Positions 1 to 12,174 of a DNA stretch of 64,000 nt are shown here, one piece after another (position 1 is the stretch's first letter; each line of letters starts with the position of its first letter). Where the stretch lies: assembly GCA_922989275.2 (NCBI GenBank), contig OV277863.1, positions 49,396,999-49,460,998 of the forward strand, read 5' to 3'. A model generated the notes under the pieces. It searched no databases. It saw only the letters and a list, made by a program, of their open reading frames with translations, and was not told where the DNA came from. Origin of the DNA: Gari tellinella. Lineage: Eukaryota > Mollusca > Bivalvia > Cardiida > Psammobiidae. The translations under genes and the position numbers were made by a program.

Positions 1-811
1 GTGACATAGATTACGACTAGACATGACCCACAATCAACCTTTAAAATGTTAAAAGAGTTTTCTATGATTTGACCAATGATTTGACCTTATGACTTGGGTT
101 AGACCAGACAAATCCTTCATTTGATTTTGACATATATTTGTTGTAGGCGAACATTCTGACAATATTTCATTCAGATCCAATGAGATTTGCAGCCTATAGA
201 GTGTAAAAGGTCTTTCCTATGATTTGACCTAGTTTTTGACCGGACATGACCCACATTCAAACTTGGCCTAGATATTAATAAGGAACACAATTTGACCGAG
301 TATCATGAAAATCGGATGAGACTTGTAGCCTAAGAGTGTTAACCGACCTGACCCATATCCGAACTTGACTTAAATATCAATGAGGCAAACATTTTGAACA
401 AGTTGCATTTAAATCCAATGTAATTTGTAGCTAGCGTGTTCACAAGATATTTCTATGATTGATCCAGTGATCTTGTTTTTGAGCGGATATAACCCACATT
501 CAAACTTGGCCTAGATTTCAGTTAGGCAAACATTCTGTCCATTTTGCATTTTGGTAGCCTCTAGAGCATTCACAAGGTTTTCTATGATTTGTCCTAGTGA
601 CCTAGTTTTTACCCGACATGACCCGCATTCAAAACTATCCTAGATGTTTTCAAAATAAACATTGTCATTAAGTTTAATGAAGATCGGATGAAATTTGTAG
701 ACACTATTGTGTTCATAACCAATTGTGAACGGACGGAAAGACAGACGACGGACAACGGACATCCAGTAATTCTAAAAACTCACCTTGGCATTTCGTGCCA
801 GGTGAGCTAAA
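1..811. repeat. Degenerate tandem array ending in a hairpin
   Basis: The stretch repeats a phrase of the type TGACCCACATTCAAACTTGG followed by CTATGATTTGACC, with copies near 22, 244, 344, 485 and 613, so the unit is roughly 100-145 bp and diverged. It ends in a GGACGG/GACGGACAACGGAC purine tract and a stem-loop at 779-806 (CTCACCTTGGCA, loop TTTCG, TGCCAGGTGAG) followed by CTAAAAA. Arrays of this style are common in bivalve genomes (from memory). A 3' hairpin behind a tandem array is compatible with a Helitron-like or other transposon tail, but no protein is present. Confidence 0.7.
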
Positions 812-1985
812 AATCCTGTACAGAAAATAGTTTGTTTATGATGCCAGCTTGAGATAAAAAAGTTGGTATGGAAGGACAGAGTGTCGTGTACCATTGTCAA
901 ATAATGTGTATGAGTGATGAGTGTTATACGCTTTGGGGGTTTATACCACTCACTACGATACATTTGTTTAGTATCTAACCAAGTTTCCAGGGCGAGACAC
1001 ACGAACCATTCTGTCCATATGTCTTGGTTATTTGGAAGCAACTTTGATCCTGATCAGACGCCGTGTTTACCACTATTTATGAGTCATTACTGACATCATA
1101 AGAAAACATAATTGATACACATTTTCATTTATATCCAGAAGTGTTATTAAAAAGTTTCCATGAAACAAATTTTACTAAACTTGTACATGTGAAAACGGCA
1201 GTGTACAGTCAAACCTTTACAATCGAAACCCATTCTAACCGAGCAAAGGGTTTGCAATGATTCCAGATTCAAGATGATACAGTACCCTCTTTACGACCAT
1301 TGGAAACCCACTTTTTGATATTGACGGTATTAAAGACATACGGCAGCTTAAAACAGATTAAGTCCTTGCGTTAGTCCTTTATTATATTAAATTTTTATGA
1401 AACCAACTCTATTTCATATCAAAATGTCATATCTTGTATGTGACAGATTGATTGATATTTTTAATTTATTCAATTCTTTTTAAATCTGGGTAAAGTTCTG
1501 TTTCTTGTAGGACCTTTTATCTCAACTATATCTTAAATTATCTCAACGCGGCATATATTGTGCAATAACTTCCGTTTATGGTCATATAATTTATTGAGTG
1601 TTACACATATAATTATTCTTATGCCAGTAACATCATAACTATTTTGTGGTAAGAAGTCTACATATGTCTTTCAAGAATAATTCACAATTTAACTAATGCA
1701 ATATGTGATATTTTCATAAACTATGTAATATTGAAAACTTGCTAAATATTTTCATATCATTAAATTATTATTTTGTTTATGTAACCAATGCATGACTTTC
1801 ATGGATCTGCCACTAGTATCGGGGATCACAATGGAAATAAGGGAAAATATATTTTCCCTTTTTTGTGCAATCCTTGGTATTGGTGAGCATATCATGTGCA
1901 TTTTCATGTATATGCATTATTTGTTATAGTTTTCATTATATGTGTATGCATTTGTATTGCCATGTTATGCCACTATTGCCAAAAT
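812..1985. other. Intergenic, nothing recognised
   Basis: AT-rich sequence with no coding exon, long inverted repeat or RNA gene that I can support. A short (AATC)n run sits at about 1989-2003. Confidence 0.5.
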
Positions 1986-2027
1986 AAAATCAATCAATCA
2001 ATCATGCTGGGCACGACTTGGCTAACA

Positions 2028-2085
2028 ATAGCAAACAGTTTTGACTCGGACCACGCGGTCTCTAATCTGGGTCCAAACTGTTAGC
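2028..2085. mobile_element. Hairpin MITE remnant (family A)
   Basis: GCAAACAGTTTTGACTCGGA pairs imperfectly with GGGTCCAAACTGTTAG across a CGCGG loop. This is the same AAACAGTTTGGATC...GATCCAAACTGTTT hairpin seen many times in the window. Confidence 0.55.
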
Positions 2086-2329
2086 CACTCATATGCAACT
2101 TTTAATTTAGAAGCATACAAACTACAAGTAAAGCAGCCTTTCAAAGAATGTTCGGATTTCAGACGGTTCATACAGGTGACATGTAAATAAGGATTGCGGG
2201 GTATGATATAATAGACCAACTGCGAAATGACAGAGTGGTGAAACTCCCCCCAAAAAGTGACACTAATACATTAAGACAAATACATGCACACCGTCGCTAT
2301 ATAATCAATAAATGAGGTGAAGTGTCATT

Positions 2330-2525
2330 AAATACGAGCCAATGAACTCTTTCTCTGCCAATGGCACCATATTACGACTTTTCAAACGCGTAAAGCGGCG
2401 TTTGGTCAGGTTCCAAACTGTTTGACACTCGCATTGATGTTTCTAAACAATGCTCTAAATCTGACTTAACAAACGATACTATGAATGCAGAGGATAATTT
2501 TGACGGTGAGATTGTTAACAAGAAA
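2330..2525. mobile_element. Hairpin MITE copy (family A)
   Basis: It carries the right arm GGCGTTTGGTCAGGTTCCAAACTGTTTGACACTC and then the typical family tail (ATTGATGTTTCT, CTGACTTAAC, GCAGAGGATAA). The left arm is degenerate. The tail matches the better copies at 40248-40496 and 63719-63976. Confidence 0.5.
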
Positions 2526-3159
2526 TATCTTTAAAAAAGATATTCGGCGGAATGAGTGGTTGAACTAAGGCTATATAGATGGGTGTGCAAAATTGAATTA
2601 AATTGAGGTTTTCAAAGAATATATATCTTGGATTGAAAAGCAAAAAATACAAGTATTCAATTGAAACAGTAACTTTTATTTAAAATGCAAAACTATCATG
2701 TACAGAAATGCAAAACAAAACAATAATTTAACTCATATCCTAGCTACTGGTAGGAGATCCTCACATTAATCTATTGTTCCATTCATAGAGTTTCTTGAAA
2801 CAAACTATACTATACACAAATGTACAGATACAACAATCTACTGTACTTCACTCTTGTAAATAATGATGAAACAACACAATTGTGTTTAACTCACTTGAGG
2901 CTATTCATATATAAAATATTGCTTTTAATGTATGGCAAATGTGTACAAATAGTTAACAAATTAAAACAAATTGGTTGTAAACAATTACGAAACACCTAGC
3001 TTCCTCTGTATATCTATAAATAGATTTCAGATCATATCTTAAAAACTTCTGTGGCCTAATTCATCAGACCAGTGTGTAGTAAACAGCCAGCCTGTATCTC
3101 TAAATTTTACACCCACAGTCCACATCATGTACAACTGTAATGGGACATAAACCAGCCTA
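2526..3159. other. Intergenic, nothing recognised
   Basis: AT-rich sequence without a supported gene or repeat. Confidence 0.45.
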
Positions 3160-3350
3160 CAGGGCTCCAGATAAGAGTAAGTAAACTAAACAAATCACAT
3201 TTTTTCACCTCATTTAGCACCAAACCCTATGGTATTACCACTCATTTTGATTGTCTTGAAGAGACAATTCATATGTATATTGACACCACAGGGTTTAATG
3301 CACAAATAAAGATTTTAAGTTTTGAAACAATTCCCTTATCTGGAGCCCTG
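3160..3350. repeat. Inverted repeat (fold-back)
   Basis: CAGGGCTCCAGATAAG at 3160-3175 is the reverse complement of CTTATCTGGAGCCCTG at 3335-3350. A second inner pair (ACCAAACCCTATGGT / ACCACAGGGTTTAATG) supports a MITE-like fold-back of about 190 bp. Confidence 0.6.
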
Positions 3351-4295
3351 GCTACTATCCAATCAGACTATTCAGTTTCAACAGGTGCTCTTAATTCTAA
3401 ATTTCTGATCAAATATTATTGGTTGAAATGTGTGGCCAAATATAAAGTGTGTCTAAATAGAAAACAGTCAGCTCCGCCGAAAAATACGATAAATAAATAA
3501 AGAGCACAGTGCTCCATTACAAGGTCTGCGCGGTTTGTCAATTTCCAATACATTGGCCGAAAACATACTAAATAGTTAATCATGGAGTAGACTAAATAGG
3601 AATCTTGCATCGTCCAATGGATGTTTCAAGTGGAAACACTTTAAAGTGAATGGATTATGTTTGAACATTGTTCTAGTAGATGTGGCATGCTATGAATATC
3701 GACTTTTTAAAAGGGCTGCCCTTTGGACAGTAATAAACATTGTGTTTAATGAGATTGTGCGTGCAGATGTATTACCCTGGTACTCGTGTTTCTGTAATTG
3801 AGATAAAATGATTAAAGACAAGTAGCGAGCTGATAAGATAAGTGTAGGTTATATTGTAGGTAGGCCCCCTTTTATTACAACCGATAACTTAAGTTAATAT
3901 AGCAATGTTTAAGGCATATGACTGCTTTAAGCAAAATGAAAATAAAGCCTAAAGTTACAATAAGAAGTTTCTGCTATATTCTAATCATACCCAAAGCTGT
4001 CATCTGTCCTTGATTTTACCAAATATTCTTCATTTCAGCAGTCGTAATAGAACAGTTTTGCTGTACTCATAACCTACAATATCCGAAACCTGACTATTAG
4101 TTGTAAATGACATTGTTATTATAACAGAACAGATCTGCAAGATGCATAGGTCTACAGTAGCATCCTGTCTGGTTAGGTTTATGTTTGTAGGATTCGTATG
4201 CGCTGCAAACAACCACCAAATCAATGGTAAGTTTGCGGATTTAATAATATGTGTGTTTAATTTTCTTTTACAGATTTACAATCAATTTGTTTGAC
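3351..4295. other. Intergenic, nothing recognised
   Basis: The short open frames here have no recognisable domain and I do not call them genes. Confidence 0.45.
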
Positions 4296-4298
4296 ATT

Positions 4299-4445
4299 TA
4301 CATTAAAACCCTCTATTACGACCACTAAAAAGAAGGCTTATTGGTAGTATGAAAGACAGATGTTAGCTTAAAGCAAACTGACCGTAAAACAGAAACCTCC
4401 TAAAGGAGCTTTCTGTTTTACGGTCACCTTGCTTACAGTTCGAAT
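4299..4445. mobile_element. MITE of the TACAGTAAAA family, partial
   Basis: The left end ACATTAAAACCCTCTATTACG resembles the TACAGTAAAA-CTCTATTACG end seen at 14097 and 28949. The core is a strong hairpin at 4380-4425 (GACCGTAAAACAGAAA / TTTCTGTTTTACGGTC). The right end is lost. Confidence 0.55.
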
Positions 4446-4772
4446 CCAGAACAAACGCCGTGCGATGCGACGTCATTTTTAGGATCCAGACTGTTAGTAA
4501 AGACAACTATTGCCGCCTATGTCGGGAAATGGTTTACAATTCATCGGTTACTCAGTAACATTTGATGTGCACCCCTTTAGTCTATGTGTTTCATTCTAGG
4601 AAACACATTGAATCAATAGGGACTCAGTCATGTACTATTGTTTTTTTAATTTGGTGTCAGTCTCTTAAGTTGTTTCGTTTCACTGTCACAGAAACTGCTT
4701 TAAGTGACTGCTACATTGATATTGTATATATATATGCATTAAAATGGGATATTATTCTTTCTAGAAATAAAA

Positions 4773-4841
4773 GTGGCAAACAGTTCGGAGCCTAGTCTGA
4801 CGCCGAGCTTCTCGGCGTTTAATTTGGCTCAAATCTGTTTG
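4773..4841. mobile_element. Hairpin MITE remnant (family A)
   Basis: The arms CAAACAGTTCGGAGCC and GGCTCAAATCTGTTTG enclose GACGCCGAG and CTCGGCGTTT, giving a near-perfect stem. Confidence 0.6.
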
Positions 4842-5332
4842 TATAATACTCACGGGATATTATAATTATTATTGGAAATATATATGGCAACCCTGTTCAT
4901 TAACTTTATCAATAACATATGATGTCAAACCAAAATTGTGTGTATCACGTTGATGTAGTTAAATATCGCCGATACTTGTCTGGAAAAATGTTAACATATC
5001 CCCTTTAATATTCATTTATTATTTTGATGATTAACGTGGTGTACATATATTTATATAATAACTATAATTAATAATAATAATATGTGATAAAGGGAGGTAA
5101 TTAGTCGACTCCAATATGTATGCAGTAAACAGCGCTGCTTCCTCTGTACATATTAGTTGACTAATTAGCTGAAACCAATAGATCAATATTTTCTGTACAA
5201 AACTTGTCATAATGAATTGAATAGTTAAGGACACTTTTCTCCCATAATGAATCTAAATATCAAATTTATATACAGAGAAGAACACGTTATTCTCCTTATA
5301 TTAGCTTGTTAGCCGAAGCAATTATTTTCAAT

Positions 5333-5434
5333 GCAAATAGCCTGGAGCCTGGCCAGATGCTGGACAACCCGGTGCCAGGTGAGGCTAAAAGCTATTTGCC
5401 GATGAGTTCAAAATAATAATAATAATAATAATAA
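5333..5434. repeat. Hairpin followed by (AAT)n microsatellite
   Basis: GCAAATAGCCTGG... and ...GGCTAAAAGCTATTTGC form a hairpin at about 5333-5399. An (AAT) run of about eight units follows at 5411-5434. Confidence 0.6.
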
Positions 5435-5725
5435 AATAATTTATCAATGAATAACAGAAATATGTAGCCATAACCGGATTTGGTATTGATGTATATTTTG
5501 TATATTACATGTATGTATGCTCATGGACTATTAAGTCTATTGCAGAAATAAACTATCTATCTATAAACAGATAATAAGGTATACACAATATGCGTCAACC
5601 CATGGCATAGAATACAAATAACGCGCCAAGATACCACAAAGACCTTGATCGGTGTACTGTTTAGAAGTATTTAATAACAGTAACTACTTCCTTTGTCACA
5701 TTAATGTTGACTTCAATCAAATGTC

Positions 5726-5985
5726 TTAACCGTTTCGCTCTCAATGACACAAAAAAAACACGTTTGCAAACAGTTTGGATCCTGATCAGACGCCGCGTAA
5801 CGCGGCGTTTGATCAGGATTCAAACTGTTTGATATTATTTTTGAAATGTCTTCAATCATACTGCCTTTAATTTAACTTTGAAACGATATTGCAGACAACA
5901 ATATTGAAGCAGACGACATGAAAGGACACATCAAACGTCCAACGTCCAACAATTAAGCTCCAACTTGAACTTTCTGCGTTATATG
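5726..5985. mobile_element. MITE family A copy
   Basis: It starts TTAACCGTTTCGCTCTCAATG. It holds a near-perfect hairpin at 5763-5830 (CAGTTTGGATCCTGATCAGA ... GATCAGGATTCAAACTGTTT) and then the family tail ending near GCAGACGACATGAAAGG. The right terminal repeat is not clear. Confidence 0.65.
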
Positions 5986-6060
5986 TCCTGCATTTAACTG
6001 TCACTATACTTAAGTAACACCTATTTTTGTTGCCAGTACGCTTAACTCAAGTTTGGAGTC

Positions 6061-6330
6061 TTAACCTTATACTCCATAGCTACGCCTTTTAGTTTTACTC
6101 CTTTGATTTATTCCTCCACAGAAGAAAATAGCTTCTCGTTAATTAATGCTTAACAGTTATAAATAGTTTCACTCACTATCCACAATAAGAAATGTTTTCT
6201 ATCTTCGCAGATAGAAGCTTAAAGCGGTTTGGAAGTAAAACAGATTAAGCCTTATGGCGCATTCTGCTTTACGTTCAAAATACTTTAAGTGCTTTGTCAT
6301 CAAAACCAGCTACAGGCTATGTAGTAAAAA
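6061..6330. mobile_element. MITE family B copy
   Basis: It begins TTAACCTTATACTCCATAGC and continues with the family B order: TTTATTCCTCCACAGAAG, AGATAGAAGCTTAAAGCGG, a hairpin around CGCATTCTGCTTTACG, and CAGCTACAGGCTATG. Better copies lie at 48942 and 52547. Confidence 0.55.
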
Positions 6331-6591
6331 AATAATTACAGTATGAGCATCATCGTGTCTTACTCGGTGTCGAACAGAAATATTCCCCAGCCGTATTCTT
6401 TTCTTTATTTACAAAAATGTCTCCATCTATTAACTTTGACGTGGTCTGAAACGTTGTAAGCAAGACTTTTTCTTCTCCGAAACAATTTCTAAATCAGCTC
6501 TAGCACTAACAATGTTATAACGGTTTGAAAACATAACAAACTGCCAGAAGGTCGGTCTATCGGCATTAATGCAACATCTGTGTGGCCACGC

Positions 6592-6840
6592 TTAACTCAT
6601 TCACCCCTGAAACTTTAATGAACAATTCCAATTTCGAAATAAGTCTAGTCCATTTTTGCCTTTTAGGGTTGATTTTAACAATACATTTGAGAATGACAAA
6701 TAATGTTGATCCTGATCAGAGGGCTCATTAAGGAGCCCTCTAATCAGGATCCACACTGTTTGTATTGGACAAGTGTAATCCTAACAGGTACACTGTTTAT
6801 AAATGACGACTATAATCGTTGCTAGGGCTGAAAGTGTTAA
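6592..6840. mobile_element. TTAA-flanked MITE (family D), 249 bp
   Basis: The ends are TTAACTCATTCACCCCTGA and, read inward on the other strand, TTAACACTTTCAGCCCTAG. An internal hairpin at about 6708-6755 pairs GATCAGAGGGCTC with GAGCCCTCTAATCAGGATC. A copy of almost the same length lies at 21941-22190. Confidence 0.75.
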
Positions 6841-7843
6841 CTAGGTAATAACCAAAAATATATTTCCTAAAGAATTGTCAATATTTGATGTTAGAGGGAG
6901 ATTTCATATAACTGCTTTTGAATAAAAGTTGTCCTCTGTGTTCACGTGGCTTTGATATACATGTAGTATTAAAGAATGTATTCTATTGTATATGTAATTG
7001 TACATACTGAGAAAAAGAAGAATAAACTTGGAAACTTGTCTGAAGCACCCATCAATTAACACAATGAAGTGGTCGTAATAGAGAGATTTTACTGTAATTT
7101 GAGTTGTAAACATGAACGTATCACAATTCAAATGTGTATCCCAGTTCCTGTCTTTGACCATGGTCAAACATGCTTAGAAAATAGGAATATGTAATTTTTC
7201 GAAAAAATTAGGCGATATCCATAAAGTGGCGTAGGTTTTTCCGTTTCAACCCATTATCCCATAGCCAGTTTCATAGATAGGTGGCCGCTGCAAACAGGTT
7301 GAAAGTAAAGCCAAATGTGCATGAAGGCCCGTTGTGATTTACCTTCAGCATGCTGCAAACTTTTCTCCGTTAAAGAATATAGCTCTTGTCGTCTTATAAT
7401 GCATATTCAAAACAGTATAAAGCTGATCAATTTTCTTTGCCGACTTAAAAAGCTTATGCAGGGCAAGTAAAAGTCATAGCTAAACGATACAACTCAGATC
7501 AACAATGCAATTAAATAAAGAAAATGAACATTACAATCTTTTGAACATTATGACAATCGATCGTCTTTCGAGTTGAAAAGTTTAAAGTCTGATCAAAAGC
7601 ACGATTTTTTGGCTTCTGTTATGACTCCAACATGTTACAGTTTAGGTAATTGTTTTAAGTATGAGCGCGTTAAACTGAAAGAATTACATTTGAGCCATGT
7701 CTTGACAAAACCTGCCTAATTGCATTGCAACATTGTACAAACCAAACACTGTTGTCATCCCAGGCTCTGTATATGAGTTCGGTCTACGCTGCCAAATTTC
7801 ATATATGATACAGCAAAATAAAAAACTTTAGATGCATGTTGGT
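6841..7843. other. Intergenic with a MITE end
   Basis: A single TACAGTAAAA-family end is visible at about 7070-7098 (GTGGTCGTAATAGAGAGATT). Nothing else is recognised. Confidence 0.4.
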
Positions 7844-7918
7844 TTCAAACAGTATAGACCAGGATCAGCCGCTACGTCCTTGACGCGGCAACTTGCCTTG
7901 ATCTACACTGTTTGCAAT
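7844..7918. mobile_element. Hairpin MITE remnant (family A)
   Basis: CAAACAGTATAGACCAGGATCA pairs with TTGATCTACACTGTTTG around a CGC-rich loop. Confidence 0.55.
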
Positions 7919-8284
7919 GCAATAAGGTAGGTTTTTTCATGACACGGCTCATTTTAGTGTCAATGAAATCAGACGCCAAGATATTCGACAAAATTTGTTT
8001 GCAAAGATATTCAAAACCTTTTATCATCTGGGCATCTTGAGTACTGGCAAACCTGTACGTTCAGGCTCTTTACAGTATTATTTAATGTAGGAATTTCTCT
8101 GTATATATAAACAGTCACAAACTCTACTATCAAAGTCATTTAAAAAGAAAAATATTCAGTATTTTCACTATTAATCTCCTGTTTTCTGTTCCTCATGTTT
8201 TCATGTAAAATCATGAATTGAGAGTACATGTAATAAAGCAGTTTGAACCTGTTCATTCTATACCACTGTATTTCAGTTCGAAAC

Positions 8285-8398
8285 TGACTTCTGACTTCAG
8301 ACTTCTGACTTCAGATTTCTTACTTCTGTCTTCTGACTTCAGACTTCTGACTTCCGTCGTGCGACTTCTGATTTCAGAGTCTGACTTAAGACTTCAAG
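8285..8398. repeat. Minisatellite of GACTTCTGACTTCA units
   Basis: About 114 bp of a 7/14-bp unit (GACTTCTGACTTCAGACTTC and variants). A reverse-complement array lies at 12455-12572. Confidence 0.8.
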
Positions 8399-8518
8399 CT
8401 TCACAGTTCACTGTTCACATTTTATATATAATAGATGAGATTTACCCATTGTTAGAGCGACCAAGCAAACGGGAATTCCTAACCCATGCTGTACATCTAC
8501 GGTAAAAGATTAGGGTTT

Positions 8519-8543
8519 AAATGAATGAATGAATGAATGAATG
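8519..8543. repeat. (AATG)n microsatellite
   Basis: About five or six uninterrupted ATGA units. Confidence 0.8.
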
Positions 8544-8703
8544 GTGTTGTACGGCCCATCGACACAAAAAGGTCATTTAGAGCCGAATAAATAATGACAA
8601 TATCAAATTAATATTCTAACACACTTCGCGCACGCCCCTGTATAAACAAAGAACGAAGGTTTAAACGTTCTAACGTGACGTCATATGGCTTAGAAAATGC
8701 GTA

Positions 8704-9310
8704 CGCCAAGAAATTATTATTATTATTATTATACCAGATTTGTATAGCGCTCTTTTCACACAGGGGTTGTGCGTTCAAAAGCGCTTCACATGAAATTACA
8801 CAAATGTACCTAAAAAGCAAGAAAAGACAAAATAACTACAATAAGATCTAAAATAACATGAATAAACATATAAAAGACAGTCCCCAAAATGGCGATCTCA
8901 TTACCCCCATCAATCAGCTATGAAGCGACCGGCTTCTGATTGTCAACTGATAGAAACAATAGTAGAGCGCCCAATGCAGGCCGCCAGGCAAAAGACAAAT
9001 AACTACAATTAGATCTAAAATAAACATGAATAAACATACAAAAGACAGCCCCCACAATGGCGATCACATTACCCCATCAATCAATTAGCAATGAAGCAAA
9101 TGGCTTCTTAATGCCGACTGATAGAAATAACAGTAGAGCGCCCAAATAAAGGCCACCGAGAAAAGACAAAAAACTACAATTAGATCTAAAATAAACATGA
9201 ATAAACATAAAAAACAGCCCCCAAACGACGATTACTCAATAAGCAATGAAGCAAATGGCTTCTTAATGCCGACTGATAGAAATAATAGCAGAAGGCCCAA
9301 TACAGGCCGC
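8704..9310 (-). mobile_element. LINE 3' end: tandem 3' UTR repeats and (ATT)n tail
   Basis: On the minus strand this is the 3' end of the LINE at 9453-11165. Three imperfect units of about 160 bp (starting near 8821, 8991 and 9162, each with AAGACAAA-ACTACAAT-AGATCTAAAATAAACATGAATAAACAT) precede a tail containing GAAGCGCTTTTGAACGCACA and GAGCGCTATACAAATC. The tail ends in (ATA)n at about 8710-8730. The same tail occurs alone at 13395-13490. Confidence 0.7.
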
Positions 9311-9452
9311 CCAATGTAACATAACTAGGAAAAATAGCATGCGACAATAACTAAAAATTTCTATAAGAGACCTAAAACCAGACAATACTCCAGAACTCCC
9401 ATTTGGACCCACAACATCTACAACAAGAACATATCGCATAGGTAGCAGTGTT

Positions 9453-11165
9453 CTAATAACAAATATTAAAGAAGTGTGATTTCAGACGCTTTTTGAAGAC
9501 TGCAACTGAGCTCTCATCTCTGATGTCTGATGGCAGAGTGTTCCAGAGCTTTGGGGCTGCATGCATGAAACTTCTATCTCCAAACCTCACCAAACCACTT
9601 CTCGGTACAACCAGCGATATTGATTTAGTCGCAGACCGCAACTCTCTTCGAGGTTTATACACGTCAAGCATACTGATAATGTACCTTGGAGGATTTGTAT
9701 GTGAGTGTTAGAATTTTGAATTCAATTATGTGTTGAACTGGAAGCCAGTGAAGATCCTTCAAGACTGGAGTGATGTGATTGTACAGAGGAGTCCTGGTAA
9801 TGATGCGCCCTGCTGTATTTTGCACGCGTTGTAGTTTTCGTAGTGAGTTTTGGGGAATCCCATATAGCAGTGAGTTACAGTAGTCAATTTTTGATGTGAC
9901 CAGAGAATTGACCAAGGTCTTTGTAGCTTCTGTAGAAAGGTACTGTCTAATATGACCTTTTTGCCGCAGCTGTGCGTAGCTACACCTACACAGAGCGTTG
10001 ATGTGCTGTGTCATATCCATTTGGGAATCAAATCTAGCACCAAGATTGTTCACACACAATGATTTTAGAGTTTCCCACTTGAACGTGAAAATCTCCGGGA
10101 ACGTTAACATTTATTGAGTGAAACAGTATGACCTCAGTTTTGTCAGTGTTAAGCTTCAATATATTCCGATGCATCCATGAGACTATGTCTTTTAGACATA
10201 CATCGACTTTTGAGAGGGCTTCTTGCTGACAAGATGTGTCTTTAGGCTTAAATGACAAGTATAACTGTGAATCATCTGCATAGAAGTGATGATCCAGATG
10301 ATGATTTCTGCAAATTGAGCCGACAGGTTTTGTGTACAAGATGTAGTTTTTGGGTCCCAGGACTGAGCCCTGTGGCACACTATATTTCATATGAACTGAG
10401 ACAGATAATTCTCCATCTACTGCGACTGTTTGGTAACGGTCATTCAGGTATGATGTCATCCACTTTAATGGGTTTCCAATGATTTTGAAGTCCTTTTCAA
10501 GGCGATTGAGTAATGTTTCATGATCAATTGTGTCGAATGCGGCCGATAGGTCAAGCATCACTAGAATTGTGATTTCATGCTTAGATATCAAGAGATTTCA
10601 AGATGTCATTTTGAACTTTAAGAAGAGCAGTTTCTGTAGAGTGGTGCTTACAATATGCTGACTGACGCTGTTCATGCAGATTGTTTGTGGCCAAATGGGA
10701 CTCAATGCGTCTGTCTACAACTTTTTGTAATACTTAGGAGAGAAATGGCAAATTTGATACAGGCCTGTAGTTCTTAAGATCATTTGTATGGAGATCAGGT
10801 TTCTAAAAAGAGGTCTTACATGTGACTTTTTGAATTCTTTTGGAACATACGCAGATTTCAGCGAAGAGTTCACAATTTGTGTTAACGACGGGAGGAGCTC
10901 GCCAAGGCATAACTTTAAGAGCCATGTAGGTATTGGGTCGAGTTCACAGGACTTACATGGGGATGCCTTGACAATCTCCCCGATTTCTGCTGCTCTGTTA
11001 GCAGTTTAAATACTTTCTAAAGAGCTCATTGAATGCAATGTTTCTGTGATTACTGGGATGCATGCCGTTGATTCAGAGGCAATGCCCGTCCGTATTTTGT
11101 ACACTTTTTCAATGAAAAAGTCGCTGAAATCATGTGCAAGTTGTTTGGGTGAAATGAAATAAGGT
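9453..11165 (-). pseudogene. CR1/L2-like LINE reverse transcriptase, truncated and frameshifted
   Basis: The product would be the reverse transcriptase of a Jockey-superfamily non-LTR retrotransposon. On the minus strand about 11150-10790 encodes the linker before RT (CELDPIPTWLLK, ELLPSLTQIVNSSLKS, VRPLF). About 10690-10600 gives AYCKHHSTETALLKVQNDIL. 10591-10034 gives the RT core with DLSAAFDTIDH, PQGSVLGP and the catalytic FYADDSQLYLSF. 10110-9664 and 9671-9453 give the C-terminal part (IDYCNSLLYGIP, LKDLHWLPV, PKLWNTLPSDIR). These blocks sit in different frames and an in-frame stop lies near 11010, so the copy is dead. The endonuclease half is missing. Assignment to the CR1/L2 group is from remembered motif style. 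Confidence 0.85.
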
Positions 11166-11184
11166 TAAGTTATGTGTTAGAATC

Positions 11185-11355
11185 GAAATAATAAATTAAC
11201 ACCAGTGTTTTATCTAACAATCGAACACGGAAAGTCGTTGCGATTCTTGTAATTAAACCTCTCGGCCTAGAGACCTCGTGATTAAATTACTACGCATCTC
11301 AACTCCTACCAGTGTTCGATTGCACGATAAAACACTGGTATTAGCTTATTATTTC
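11185..11355. mobile_element. Fold-back MITE, about 170 bp
   Basis: AAATAATAAATTAACACCAG and the following TGTTTTATC.AACAATCGAACAC on the left match, inverted, GTGTTCGATTGCACGATAAA and ACACTGGTATTAGC on the right. A smaller palindrome (GTAATTAAACCTC...GATTAAATTAC) sits in the centre. Confidence 0.7.
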
Positions 11356-11451
11356 TTAAATAGATTACGTCAATTTCAGTCTCTATCAACGGGAATACGG
11401 ACAAAACATAATCAACATGGTAAAATTTATCATTAAAATTATAATATTTCA

Positions 11452-11765
11452 ATTTTTCTAATATAAATTAATAGCTTTTGAAAATTCAATTATTTTATAA
11501 ATATTTACAAATTCAAACAGTTCCCGCAGGGAATCTGCTTGAAAGAACCTATTTCGAATTATATTTATATCAGCACAGTCTATGAGAATGTGCTGAATTG
11601 TATAAGGGTCATAACAACAACAAAAAACATTCTGGTTGAAACCTCACGTTTTAATAAATATGAATGTGTAATATAAGAATGTCCGATTCTCAATCTAGCT
11701 AAAACCACCTCATCCCGGCGAATCGACCGGCATGAATTCAAAATTTCACTCAAAGACTCCTGCCA
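11452..11765 (-). pseudogene. LINE fragment, C-terminal RNase H-type end
   Basis: Minus-strand translation in two frames gives SNWQESLSEIL, RRDEVVLARLRIGHSYITHS, then PYTIQHILIDCADINIIRNR and FFQADSLRELFEFVNIYKII ending in a stop. The RLRIGH...THSYLL and QHILIDC pattern is typical of the region after the RT in LINEs with an RNase H-like C terminus (family knowledge). Only the last 100 or so residues remain. It belongs to a different LINE clade from the copy at 9453-11165. Confidence 0.7.
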
Positions 11766-12174
11766 ATTACTTAAAATAAACCCGTGGTTTGAAATCCGAA
11801 TAAGGAAGATCCATATCAGATTCAGGCAATGCTAGGGCAGAGGGTTTAACTCTTTCAGTGCTAGCAGTTAAAATATGTAAGATCTAGACCAGCTTCCGAG
11901 TAACTCGGCATCTGTATGGATCCAACCTTTTTGTTACTTTGTGACTTGGACAGTATTTCGGGATATGATACATAAATCAATGCATTTATGTTTAAATACC
12001 TGCAAACTAAAATTTTGATTCAGTTCTAAATTTTATGTATGTTTGTGTTATACATGTAAATATTTAATGCAAACAACACTTTTAAAGCAGGAGACAATTA
12101 TATAGAGAGCAATAACGGATCACATGATATGTATCAAAACATAATATGCTGCTAAATCCGATGTATAAGGCATT

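Noticed and set aside
1896..2084. Possible signal peptide (MHFHVYALFVIVFIICVC)
   Set aside because: Hydrophobic by base composition only; no donor in a fitting phase and it runs into a MITE hairpin.
8704..8800. tRNA-derived SINE
   Set aside because: No A/B box promoter found; sequence continues directly from the LINE 3' UTR.
9493..9711. Plus-strand 72-codon frame
   Set aside because: Antisense shadow of the LINE C-terminal region.
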